In this document: in pieces, positions 1 to 13,125 of the stretch
Layout: each line of letters begins with the position of its first letter
How positions within the stretch are numbered: the stretch's first letter is position 1
Assembly (NCBI RefSeq): GCF_037038585.1
Contig: NC_092525.1
Coordinates: 25,812,867 to 25,876,866, forward strand
DNA length: 64,000 bases
Direction of reading: 5' to 3'
Source of the DNA: Patagioenas fasciata
Lineage: Eukaryota > Chordata > Aves > Columbiformes > Columbidae
The notes under the pieces: model-generated
Told to the model about the DNA's origin: nothing
Seen by the model: only the letters and a program-made list of their open reading frames with translations
The model's database searches: none
Made by a program: the position numbers and the translations under genes

Positions 1-2871
1 CTAGACAAATAATATTAATCCTCAGGAGTGTGGTAAAATGAATAAGTAAAGCTGGGTAGGTGACCTGAAACTGAGAAGTGCTACCATCCTGATTTTCAGA
101 CAAGCCACTCACCTACTGCTACTCCGCAGCACCCGCTGAGCTGTGAGTGCCCCAGGTCACCAAAAAGCTTGTCCCAGCTGTCATAACCTGCAGAGACTGA
201 ACAGAGGGTCTCACCATACACGGGGGTCAGCATCAGTTTCCCCTTGTCTGGTGTGACTGCATAACATGTAACTCCAGGCAGCAAGATCAGATCAAACCAT
301 TGGGGAGCATCAGAATGATGTCTCTAGTAAATGAGCGCATTTGTATCTACTGACTTTTGACTTCTCCAGTGCTCCTGAGGCCTGTTGAGAAAGACCAATA
401 TGTACAGTAAAATATCTTCAAAATTAAACCATTTTTTCTGAAATTCCCTGTCCTGTGTAGCTAACTCCACTGTGTTTGAGGTCCTTGCCTTGCAGCAATA
501 TAACCTCATAAAATTGGAGGTGCTTAAAACCACTCCTTTAAATGCTCCAAAGTCATACTGACGCCAGTGATACTTGAGGACCAAATGACAGGACTGAACC
601 TCAGTTCACAACTGATGCCCTCAGTCTCCAGCAACCATGGCAATCTGGCCAACCCACGACACGTTCCTGCTGGCTTTCTTTTCAAGTGGGAAGCAAGCTG
701 TGAGGTGGGAGAACTATCAATAAGCAGGAACCCGCCCTCACCTGCCAGTTTTCCTGATGCTCCTATGGTCCAGACAGGGAGCAGACTGTGGGAAGGAAAG
801 TAGTCTGGTCTGTATAACCCCTGCTCTGTAAGGCTGCTGCTGTAAGCATAAAGGGTATTTATTCCCTGGTACTTCTGATTTATTCTCTGTAGTACCTGAC
901 CCTGAGAAAAACCTCATAATGTCAACTATTTGTAGAAATGCACTGTACAGCACAGGTAAACTTATTATGGTCTGATGATAGGTTACTGAAATAATATTAT
1001 TTCATTGACTGAAGTAAGTTTTTACTATTTTTATTAGCCTAGCAGAGTCAGTGTAACTGAGTGGGGGGAAAGCTGGAATTTATTTGTTTTCCTGTCATTT
1101 ACATGGTTGTAGATCACCCATCATGGCAGGATTGTTACCATTGATGGTACGAGCCAGAGAGAACCCTGCTTTATTCCTGTGCCAGGTCAAACGTGGGGTA
1201 AGAAAAAACATTTTTAGATTTGTAAAATGAGCAGCTCTGCTCTGGAAGTCATTGGAAATGTCACAATGCCATTTTTACAGCTGTTTTTCAGAGCAGAACA
1301 GTCCCTTAATACCCTTTGCTATTTTCTGTTAGTCTGTGTTCAAAACACGGGATTTAACTAAAACTTATAAAAGGATATTGCAAGAAACACTTTTAATATG
1401 TGTCATAACATAAGGTAGAAAAACATTAGAATGCAAAGACAATAAGGTTATCTGATGTGTCTTAGCTGGGAAAGACAAGAAAGCTCCTCATAAGGCCAGC
1501 ATTACTGCATGCATCACTGAAAAAGAGTTGCATATTTAATGTACATGGTAAATATAAGCAGAAAAGGGAGCCCAGATGACACATGACAGCATAACACTCT
1601 GCAGTATAGGAATCGGCTCAAGTACAGTATTCACATAACACATTCGGTATTCAGACTAACACATTTTGTCTATACACCATCCTTTATGTTACAATGGCGT
1701 TGTTTTCCTTTTTCTCACCTTCCGATGTTTTCCCTGTAGACTCACTTTCACATCACATGGGCATTTACTTCAGTCATTGCTCACTTCGTAACACGTTCAT
1801 CCATTCCATGCCTGCATTGTTCAGATACTAAATTTTACATCTTTTCTCTCACATGGTTCATGAGACTTAATGTTCTTTTCTCTTTTATCTGTTTTTTCTA
1901 TCTTTCAATAATGTAGCAAGCTTAGTACTGAGGGAAGGTATTCTGAACATTGCCTTAGAACAATTAACTGATAAATTTTAAAATAATACTCTACTTTTAC
2001 TTCTACTTTTTTTTTTTTTTTTCAGTAAGGGCAGGAACGAATACTTCTGTCTTCCAGTTATTGCTGGAGATACAAAAGCCATACTTCTGATCTCATTCTA
2101 AGGACTATCCAAACTCAAATGAACATTCCAGTAATTCTGGTATTTCTAGCCATTGCTATGATCTAATACCAAAACTCTGCATGTTTCCATTTACTTTGCT
2201 TTCTAAAATACAATTGATGAGAAAATTATTTTGCTGCAAGTATTGAAAAGTTTTTGTTTGTATTTTGTTGACTGTTTTCCACTGAAAACAGAAATGAAGC
2301 AGTGTTCAGTGGCAAATTTTTTAAACTTTGTTTCTAGCAAAAGGCATGGATATTTATCTAGAGAACAACAAAACTGCAGTGATATCCCAACAGCAGCATT
2401 AGTTACCTATGGGCTTCCAGTTTTGCATAGTAAGATGCTTTTTATTTGCTAGGCAACTTGACCGGATACTGCCTGAAACTAGACCCTAAATCTGTTTTAA
2501 ATGCATAAATTTCAAATAAATTAATTGATCAAAATTTTCTAAACAAAAGAAATCTCCAGCCTCACTTTCAAGCTGAAAAATATAATTTGGGCTTCCACTT
2601 GAGTGCTTATGAAAAGAAAAAGAAACTGGACAGAAGTTAGGGGGTTTATGATGGAAAAAGTAACATACTGAGTGTGTAGTGCTAGCAGTCTCTTGGGATT
2701 CAGTGTTTGTTGTCTTCACTAAAATTAAGAGAACTGAAATGCGGGTATGAGGATTTAAATGGAATTTATTGACAGACCAGGACCAACATGGCTTCACAGG
2801 AAACTCATTCACCACCATTACAATTAGAAAGATCAAGAGTTACCTGCACCTTAGATATGTTTTATAGAAAA

Positions 2872-2902
<31 letters not shown>
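2872..2902. repeat. (AT)n microsatellite
   Basis: Uninterrupted AT dinucleotides from 2872 to 2896, followed by one C interruption and a short continuation. Probably length-polymorphic. Confidence 0.9.
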
Positions 2903-5599
2903 GGATTCCAGATAGAAGGTAAATATGGAAATTTCCCAGGTGCTACCAATTAAGCACTTCAACAAATCTACGCACATTTATTCAGGTGCCTGAATTGGAA
3001 CCATGGCCCTTGATTCCAACCACCACTTTATTTAGACAGTGATAGTGCTATAATTCCTGAACACTATGGACATATTAGCTTAGCATAACAAATGCATCTC
3101 GTAGGCTAGCATTAATGTCTCAGAAACTAATCATATGCTTAAGATTACTATCAGAGGTCCATGAAATCATGTTGTTTCCAGATAAAACAAAGCTGCCTTC
3201 ACATCTCTTTATGAACTCCACCTATAGAGTACATTCTTGTGCAGAGTATTTTTCAGTTCTTGTTACAAAGTTCCATTCCTAATAACATCTGAAATTTTTT
3301 GTGCACTTTGCTAGGTCTACAGAATATTTTTCCACTAAAAGGCAATAAAAAGAATTCCTGTTCTTGAGGATATAAAAATTATTTTTCAAATGATCAGAAA
3401 CAGTTATCTGTTTTGATACACAGAGCCACTTAAATGAGAGGCAGAGCTTGTTACACAAATATCTGAGCTTTGTACCAAAATAACTGTGCAGCAAATATGA
3501 CAGTCCTCAAGTTTATTCAAACAATATTTGGAAGAAAAGATTATTCATTTTTCAAGAAGAAAAAGAGCAGCGAAATATACAAAAAGTAAGAGTGATACTG
3601 CTGTAATTCAGTGGAAAGGACAGGAGAATCAGCAGCTTTACAAACCTTTGTAATTATTTAACAGGAGCAGATTTTGCACCATCGCAGACAACTTTGTTTG
3701 TTGGTGGACCCTATGAAATGCTAGGGTAGGGATTTTGGAGATTCTCAAGCACATAAATACTTGGTGGTGTAATTTATACATTACTGAAATAAAAACAAAT
3801 ATTTCTTTTTATGCCAGTGGGTAGTGGATTGGGACCTTGGCTACTGGAATTAACCTTGCTAAGCCAGCAGCTCTTCAGGGCATAGCTCACAGAAGCCAGG
3901 TCAGAGCCCGGGAGCAGATGGTGCTGTCTGGTGCAGCACAGTTAATGCTTCGGCTGCGCTCTTCATATCCCCCAAGGGACAAGACTCTTCCCCCTCTTGC
4001 CCAGGAAATTGTTTGGTCCTCTTATTGGGGCTGATGCAAATCCCTCCGTGAAATGGCAGTGTAGGTATAACATCTCCCCCACAAAATTTATATAGTGGTG
4101 TAACCGTTATTTCTTTTATTCCAAAGTCTACCGTTTTGTGAACTGAGGCAGCATATTGCACATGAGGTTCACATGGGACCCTGTGCTGTGTCTCATGGAA
4201 GACTTTTTTGGTCCTTTATTTCATTGTTTACTTTAATCAAACACAAAACTCATTCAGGCCAAAAGAAAACACTTGGTTTCTATTCATATGAAAGTGTAAT
4301 ATGTCCTTCATGGTAGATGTAAGCCCACTAGTAAAAACTGATATCTTCTGTCACTTTCTGCAGATCGGGAAGTTGTTAACCCCATACAAACTTTTCTGCA
4401 TCTTTTCAGTATGTGATATTGTCTGGGAACCTCAGAGGTTGCTGAGAATCTCTTTGGAGAAGCCAGTGCAGAGATGAATTCCAAAGAAAACCTCAGTGCT
4501 GTCAGTATTGCCTAACATTCCTTGAAGCCTCCAAAAAGGTGCGTTTGGAGGAGACCCTGGAGGCACAAAGTGATGCTGAGGAAAATGAAATTACTACACA
4601 AATAGGAAAATTCTAAGCAAAGTGGATTTGTAAAAATCATACAGATGGAGATAGTACAGAACAATAAACTCTATCTTAGTTAAGAGTGACTTGATTATTT
4701 TAAGTGAATGCTTGGGGCACATCTGTAAGGTACAGAAGTGTTTTTATCTTGTCCTTTACTAGGAACTGAACAGAGAGACCAGAGACCAAAAATCTACCCC
4801 GGGATATTTTAACCAGGACACTTCAAAAAATAAATAAAACATTGTATAAATCTATAAAACATAAATAAACCTGCTGCTGCTTTTGAAACAGTGAAGTTCT
4901 CTAGATGGAGTTCACATGAAAGTAATATTTCCCTTCAGTGCTCAGCTGCCCCCCTCCCCTGAAGAACACTCAGGCCTGATGCACAGGCTGGTGGGAGGGT
5001 AACTGGCCTGGACCCAGAGCCCCAAAACAAAATCCTTCTCCACTCAAAACTTTCTTGAGGTGAATTCCTGGCTTGTGATCACTTTTTTTAATCCTTTCCC
5101 AAAAACACCGATGAAAGAAGAAGCCAAATATCTTCCCAGAAGAAAATGCTAATGTATGACACTTCAGTAAAAATCATATATAACTTGCCTGATTACAGAT
5201 CTTGAAGTAAGTATGAAACTGGGAATATTTTAAGGAAACATGCATGTATCAGTCAGAACAGTTACTCAGAGCCATAAAGAAACATTTTGGAAATCATTGA
5301 TTAAGTTATTAATTGAATTCAATAGCTTATTTGTGGTATGAAAAGTAAAGATAGCGAATAAGCAAAGCTTCAGGTCCGTGGGACTTCAGAGTGGGATTAT
5401 GGCAGGGGATGAACGATCTCCCAGACCTGGCTGGTTCGCAGTCTCGATGGAAGTGCTAGAGCCTGGACAGGGCTGCCCTGGTGTGGCTGTTGGTACTGGG
5501 ACTGACTGCAGGCATTTGTGCAGGCAGTGTTTAGGCAGCACAAAGAGATTAAATTTGATTACAATTTTCACCTTAGGTTGCCTAACTGATCATAAGCTA

Positions 5600-5665
5600 A
5601 TCATGTCCCTGTTTTATGCTTCAGTTTCCCTCTCTGACAAAAGGATATTGGCCTGTTTTAAAGAG
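5600..5665 (+). repeat. Possible MIR SINE remnant
   Basis: The segment has the layout of the MIR core and downstream part: a CTTCAGTTTCCCTCTCTG run followed by an A/G-rich stretch, resembling the conserved 'CTCAGTTTCC...TGTAAAATGGG' part of MIR. It is short and diverged, so the family call is tentative. Confidence 0.3.
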
Positions 5666-8600
5666 GATCTCCAAACTGAAAGCTACTGTATAAGAAATAA
5701 GGATGGATCTGAGAAGGAAGAGCCACTTAGGCTGCCTGTCAGCAGAGAACAGTTCTGTGATCTGAGAAAGCTGGAATCAAAAGGGGGCTTCTGTCAGGAA
5801 TAGTTTACACCTGCAGATAAAGGTGGATTTTAACCTCATTCCACATACCGTAGAAAATACTACTTCCAGCCTGTACTGAGGAGGCCCCAGATCTAAATTA
5901 CTCACCTGGCTAGGACCAGCATTGAGTTGCAGTCATAGTCAATGTGCCTTGCCTTGGAGCACCAGAGATAAATTCAGTAAGCTTAGCCAGCAAGTTATTT
6001 TCCTATCGATAAGAAATATGATCTTCAAGAAAATCTTCTGGAAGTGTAGGAAATCTTAACAGAAAGACAGGGACAAGGCTGCCATTACTTCCTAACATCT
6101 CTAATCTGAAGTACAATGTATTTTCTGTTAGTTATCTTTAGGTGGCAGTAAGGTAAAAGCATGGAGTAGAAAGTTAAGAGAAATCTCTAATATATTTTGA
6201 GAGACCTTTTCCTCAAGTATTGTGCTGGCTATAAAATAGAAAGATACTACATAAACCACTTGCATCTTCAGTAGATACCCAAAAAGCAGTTATTAGAGTT
6301 GGCTTCATCCAGATCACATTCAGATGCAAACCTGTTGAATGCCAGCAGTATTAATAAAATTACTATATATGAGGTATGCAGTACTTGATCCAAGAATTCC
6401 TGAGGACAGAGGTAAACGTCACAGTTAGAGACAGATTCATATGTTCCTATCAACAAACACACTAAAAAGAAAAAAGCTACAAGAAACAATACACTCACTG
6501 ACAAAATCAAACATCTGAATCAAGTTTAAAATGGTTTCAAGGAGTAATTATTGACTTAGATGTTTATGTTTTTTTCATTTACACTTTTGACATATGCACC
6601 TCTTCCAAAGTCTTTCCTGAAGCTAAAACGTAACTATGTCTCTAACCAACTTTCTACCAGAAAAAAAGCCAGTAGGATAAAAACATACTCAAAATTATTA
6701 TCAAGGAATATAATTAGCTAAGTAACGCGACAGTGTTATGTAGTGTGCTAAGGCAGTATTATGTAGCCAATAAAGATCTATCTTATACCATTAATATTTA
6801 CAGTTGGAAGCACGAGATGGCTGCAATCGAAGTGCTGCACCCAACAAAGGCTAGCTGTTGACTTGATACCTTGTTGTCTGACAGTGTGAAACAGTCAAAC
6901 AGCTACTTACTTCATCACTACTTGACAGCATAACATTAATGCTAGGTAGCAACACATGGCTGTTTTGCAGGAGCTTAGCACCAAACAGGGAGAAGAATTT
7001 CATGGAACAGTTTTGATACTGTAGGCTTAGCTTATTAGCAGAGAAGTGGGAAGGGAGAGTATCTGGCAATTAGGAAATAAAACAGGAACCATAACTCTGT
7101 CTTTGCTGTACCGTGCACCACTGACCCACCTATTATGCACCATTGGACAGAACAGTTTCTTATTTCCTCAGGAAGTGGGAAGAGGCTAGACAGACAGTCT
7201 CAGCCCAGGTTGCACTAATTCGTACAGAGAAGTAGGGTCTGGGGGAGACAGATGACCCTGCTTCACATCATCACAGTCAGGGACCAGAGCCCACAGAGGG
7301 TGTCTGTCTGTGGTGTGAGTCTTTGATGGGTACTTAGTGCTGTTCTGAAAGGTCTGGTTACAGAAATAAAAGAACATCTACCACTAGCATCACTAATTAA
7401 ACAAGAGATTTCTAACCTCAACTGTTGTGTGCTAGAAAGTGGAGTTTTGAGCAACCAGATCTATGCACACAGTTCAGATTGCGCAGCTTCATTAAACTGA
7501 AATTGATAATGCACAAAGAAATCATGCCTGGTGAAAACAAAGCCCATGGAAACAAATTAGTGAGGAGAAACAACATCCAAAAGGGCTTTGTTCTTCCAGA
7601 TTTTGAATACCTCAGCAAAATTCCTCATATTTTCCCTAATACAGAAAAGATTGGAATCTAGATTCAGAGAGGAATATGTGCAAAAGTCAAAAAATCAGAA
7701 GTTTGCATTAGAAATGGGCTAGTTTCACCCTTATCATAGCTGTTGATAGCCTGTTATTGTCTCTTGCCCTGTTCTCTTATCCAAACGCTGTCATTCCCAT
7801 CAGCCCCATCTTGAATGTTACAACCTCATCCTTCGTGTTTTGACATTCATTCTTCCTTCTCATCATTTTAATTATTTCACTCTGTCTACTGAAGTTCTCT
7901 TCGCCTCTTTTCCTCAGGAACTAACTGTCCTGCCCTCATCATCAGCACTGTAGCATCTTTTCCTGTTCTTCTCCTGCTTTTGGGTTTAACCTGCTGAGCC
8001 CCTCCCACCCACTTCACTCTCACAGGCAACAGGAGCAGAGTTCCTCAAAAGTCCACTACTGTGTGTTCTTCAAAATCCCTCTTCAGGAGTCATTTCTACT
8101 GTGGTGACTATGGGGATGCAATAAACTCAACAAAGCTAAATATGGGGCAATGACAGAAAGTTATTGTTTTCAGTGATAGTATTTTGATTTTTAATATCAT
8201 CCATTCCTTCCTGCAAGATGCTTGCCTGATAAGGCTTTTATACACCACAAAGATTTATTCGTATAGAGTCTGCTGTCTTGAGGCTGTAATGCAGTTATAC
8301 CCTATGGAGAAACACCACCTGAAACATCACACTGTTATCTATGTACAAAACCTACCCCAAAGCATTTCCCAAACTGGAAAGGGGTGTTACACCCCAGAGA
8401 CAGACACCTTTACTACAACATTTGTCTAGCCTGCAATTTAACAGCTATGGGACAAACTCCTCCTCAACATGGTTTGGCTGGATTTGCACCAGCTATAGAT
8501 TTTCCTTCTTATGCTTTCAGATTGCAGCAGATGGTTGAGTTCCTACACCAGAGGCTGTTGATAGAATTTTAAAAGGCATCTCATAATAACACATGGGAGC

Positions 8601-9267
8601 TGCACATTTAATCTGTGCTGCATCACCAAGATGATCTTAAAAAGAGCTGGAGCACACTTACAAAATTAGCACTGGCAGTTACTGCAGGAATGCTATCAAG
8701 GAGTCTTCTCAGAGCCCACAGCTTAATGAGAGCTTTCCTCCAAACTGCCAGCCAAATCACTTCTCTGTGTATAACCAACACTGCCGAGTGAAAAGGCGTT
8801 TAATACTCTGTCCTGTGAGACTCTCATCCAGAAAAATACCTGATGGAGACTCTAAGGATCTACTTATGTACTTATGGCTTTGTTGGGTCCGTGGCTGAGC
8901 TCACATAAAGTACTGTGGCCAAAACCAGAAATAGTATTTCTTCTGCCTAAGACAAACCATCCCAGACTTACTAAACACCACTATTTTAATGGCTGGGCCT
9001 CTTCCATTAAACAGTTAATATGTCAGACATCAATATTACAAGTAGTTAAATAAATAATTACTGTATGTAGCCTGTTCTTTAGAGATGAATTCCTAAAAGT
9101 GAGCTTCGGAGCCTGAAAAGCTACATCCAAAAGACTAATTTTGTAAATAAGAGGCTACCTGAGCCAGACATTACTGCAGGTGCTAGCATTGAGGAGGGGG
9201 TAAATTATTTTCATTTAAACACAGCACAGTTTCCAAGTGTTCCAGGAATGGTCCTACAGGCTGGTCT

Positions 9268-9292
9268 GGGGAGGAGGAGGAGGAGGAGAAGG
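9268..9292. repeat. (GGA)n simple repeat
   Basis: Seven near-perfect GGA/GAG triplets in a row on the + strand, inside otherwise unique intron sequence. Confidence 0.85.
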
Positions 9293-9951
9293 TCTGTCTA
9301 TGCTGATCTGACTGGAAGATCAAGACTAATGTGAATAACACCCTTGCTTAACTGAAATCTGCTTTACAATTCCAGTCGCAACACTTCAGAGAGCTCCACC
9401 TCTAATTTCTTGCTCCACTATAATTAGAACAAACTTCCTTGTTAACTTCTGTAGATTCACAACAGTGTGACTTCACGTGTCAGGAGGGAGGCTGTCAGCA
9501 TTTCTTCATGAGGCACTTTCTTTGCAAGCCCAGCTAAATCCTAGATTAAATCATTTCAAACTTCCTCATTTTCTCACAGGACACCAGAGATGTAATTCTT
9601 CTCTAATAAAAAATATTGCATTTTTCTGATCTATAACTGGTCAGTCCGGTGATCAGTTTATCATTATAGCTGCTAACACTAATTCTGTCTACATTTGCAC
9701 TTTTCAAGAAGAATTTTCAGACTAGCAAAAGTTTGCATTTTCCAGGAAGGAATTCATTCGAGCTATCACATTTCAACTGACACGAATTATTTAAACTATA
9801 TTTCATAGACAAGCATAGTAGACAGAGGTGGTAGAGAATATAATATCTTCAGAGGCATTTTAAGAAAATATTTAGACAATAATACCCACCAGAAAATAGA
9901 GAAATAATAAAAATAAATAGTTACAAACATTATTCTTCAGGGTGAGCTGCC

Positions 9952-9966
9952 TATATATATATATAT
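9952..9966. repeat. Short (TA)n repeat
   Basis: Seven TA dinucleotides in a row. A minor microsatellite. Confidence 0.8.
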
Positions 9967-12900
9967 TGTACTGTGGATCTTCTGCACACATCAGAAGTCA
10001 TCACCTAAGTTTTGTCTTCAGCAATGTCCATAGAGGTGCATAGAGGACTTGGGATTTCATTCAGGCCCTCCTGCAACAGGATTGTCTTTTCCTGCAGATA
10101 TCAGGAAAACACCTCAGAGGCTGATGGCAGAAACAGCAATGGCAATGACGAAAATTCAAGACTGTGTGTATGTATTACATATAGATTTTCAGAGGACTAG
10201 AGAGACAGATGAGAGATGACAGAATAGCCTCCTCCCAGTGGACATGGTGTCAGAGGGAGAAGTACCTAAGATGTGGAGAGAAAAGCAGTCACGCTTACCT
10301 TGGGGTGTTACCTGGCACATAGAAGGCAAAGCTACCTGTGACCAGCATCACAGCCAACATGTAGCAACTGCAGGCCAGCCTGAACTGCAGCAACAGGCTG
10401 GCTGATTGCAAGTAGTTGCATCCTTAGGTGACAGAGATCAGGTATTCAAGGCTCCAGGTCTGAATCAGGTTCTTCTACAAATCAACCCTGTTCTTATTCA
10501 TTAAGGAAGCAAAACTAGAAGGAAACCCTGCAGCAGCCTGTTTAGGTCCATTTTTTTCTCTCGCTTTCTGCTTCTGAGTTTCAGAGAATTCAAATAGTTT
10601 TCTTACCAGATATTCCTGAAGCTTGTTAGACACCAGGTTTAAAGTACAGCAAATATCACACCATTCCAGAACAACTTCCTTAACACACAGAGGCAAGAAA
10701 AAGGGCTGTTCATTGTGACTGCCACAGAAAAGGCTCTTTTGAAGCCCACAAGATAAACTGAAGACTTGTAAGATGTGCAGAAGAAAATGGCATTGGTGGC
10801 CTCACTAGTGATAAACAGTGGAAAATCAGCTAAGACGCACCACAGACATGGAGTGTTGCTTCCTTTGTTGCCACAGGTATCAAAGTAGAAAGGATTAATT
10901 ATTAAAGTACCTGAATAATAACTGTGTATAGGCACACCTAACACAGAAAAGTGACCACGTGGGCAACAGCATGAAGAAGGAAACCAGGATAAAAGATTAA
11001 GCAGATAAAGCAGTTAAAGGAAATAGATCATGTGTATGGAATTTCAAAAAAGTTTGCCATTTCCAGTGGCCTGTGCAGTGTTCAGCTCAGCTGGACATGA
11101 ATCTGCTCTGTTTAATGAGTCCAAACTGGATTATTGGTTCAGCTCAGCAGCCCAAAAACTAGGTCAACATGCCTCTTGGGACCCACTGGCTGGTGTTTAG
11201 CTCCAGCAGAGCAGCTACTTTTACAGATAATGCGAGGGAGAGCAATAAGTATTTGCTTGTGAAGGCGAAAAAAAAGAAACATGGAAAAGGAACTTCATGT
11301 GCCACTCATTTAAGGTATTTATATTAGAACAAAGTCAATCTATAGATTTATGGCCACTTCACTGCTGTTGAAAACAAAGTAGTCCCACAGTCTGGGGTTA
11401 TCAGTGCATCTCATTATATAATAACAGATTTGTATATGACTGACTGGATTTCTTCTAGAACTACTGGGATTCTTATTTGTAAGATGGTTATAAATCCTCA
11501 ATGAAATAAACTCATTGTATCTATGGGCTTTTTAATCAAGTTAATGGCTTTTCTTTGGCTGCTCAGTATTATCCCTATATACCCCCAAACCTTTCAAAGT
11601 AATTCTGACATGGATTAGGACCACTCAAGCCAATCGTCCCTCATTACTGTAGCAAATGGTTTTGATTTGGGGGCAGTAAATCTGGATGGCGTGGATCCGA
11701 TGTTCTTACTGTGAATGAAGTGATAACCTCGTGAGTGGTGTCAGGACTTGGGATCTGGAGACTTTGTTGGCAAAAGCTCCAGTGCACACGAGCAGCTGCA
11801 CAATTCCCAGAAAGCCCTGCATGTGGCAGAGAAGGGAATTCTCTGGGGTTTAGCAGTCCCTGTGCTTTAAAGCTTGAGCTGATGTCTCTGTCGTGCAAAG
11901 CATCCAGAATCAGGAACATTTCTATGCGAGTGCTGAAATGAAGGCTAATTCTTAATGCCCAGCAACAGAGGCGTGCTTCTGCTTTCAGAGCACATTATTC
12001 CTTTCACATCCCAAAGACACATATGCTCTCTCCGAGCCATGCTCTCCCAAGCAAACCTTGTGCCAGGTTAGCAGCATCCCGAGGAAACTCATGCTGCTTC
12101 TCTCAAACCCATAGCGACTGCTCCGCTGGCACTGCAGCTCTCTCTTCTCTCTCCCTGATCTGGCTCAGCCCTTGGTGTCTGTGGCCATAACTCTCACCCC
12201 CCATACTGACATAAAATAGGATTAGATCAGCTAAATCGTGCTGATGTAAAACACACAGGAGAAAGAGGGCCTGTGTATTTCGCTGGCTCCGTTGTGCTGT
12301 TCCACTTGCCTTTGACATTTGGCACACATGGAAACATTCATATATAGCAAGTCCCTAATGTCTCCCTCTTATAAAATAACTGTTTGGATTGCAGTTTGTT
12401 TATAGGTAAGCATACATATACCGGATTGATAAACGCTACTGAGCTTTGCCTTGTGAACTGGGCCCTCCTAATCCAAACTGTGCACCTACAAAGCAAATCA
12501 AAGAACCAAGACTGAACAACCAGTCTACTTAAATAAACAAAGTAAAAGCAAAACCCAGCCCTAAAAAGAGTTTTCACTCTATCCAATGATTGCTTTCATC
12601 AAAACATTTTAAATAATTTTTATTTAATAATTTTTAAATTGTAAAAAATCCCAGATCAGCTTTCAAATGAAACCACCAGTAAAAAGCCAAAGTAATTTAG
12701 CTTTTTTAAAAAAGACAAAAAAATAGATTTTTCTTGCATTTCCTCCTCTTTGCAGATGAAGCTATTCACCACATGAAAACTATATTCAAGAATTTTTTTC
12801 AATTTTGCCAGAATAAATCCGTGTTGCTCCACCTGACATCCAAAGACAAATACACAGAACACGCTACATAAAATATCTTAGTGAGAAGCAGATTGGCCTT

Positions 12901-13054
12901 TTAATATTAGCAGACTTCATTTTGTTGGTATCACCGTGGCACATGACATCAGCATCCATTACCATTGCAGATACAGCTTCTACCGACAGCTACTGTATAT
13001 TAGGGGTAGGGGAGCTCTCACAACTGTTCTGTCACTGACTACTTATTAAACAGG

Positions 13055-13125
13055 CTCATAAGATAATTTGGGTTGGAAGAGCCCTCAGGACGTCTCCCAG
13101 TCCAACCTCCTGCTTAAAGTGTAAT
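13055..13125 (-). repeat. CR1 LINE 3'-end fragment
   Basis: The + strand carries the hallmark complement of the CR1 3' end: TTTGGGTTGGAAGAGCCCTC, then a segment ending in AGTCCAACCTCCTGC. CR1 copies are usually 5'-truncated and keep only this end, which fits the short length. The element is inserted antisense to the window. CR1 is the dominant LINE of birds and other sauropsids, so this supports the organism call. Confidence 0.75.

Noticed and set aside
2486-2836. Apparent similarity between translations at 2486-2836 and 28308-28751 (CYFF and LENF..LIYL words)
   Set aside because: The shared words occur in opposite order and the underlying DNA does not align, so this is not a repeat pair.
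5378-5803. 141-residue open frame on the + strand, checked as a CRB1 EGF exon
   Set aside because: Cysteine spacing does not fit EGF-like repeats, there are no flanking splice sites in phase, and part overlaps a MIR-like remnant.
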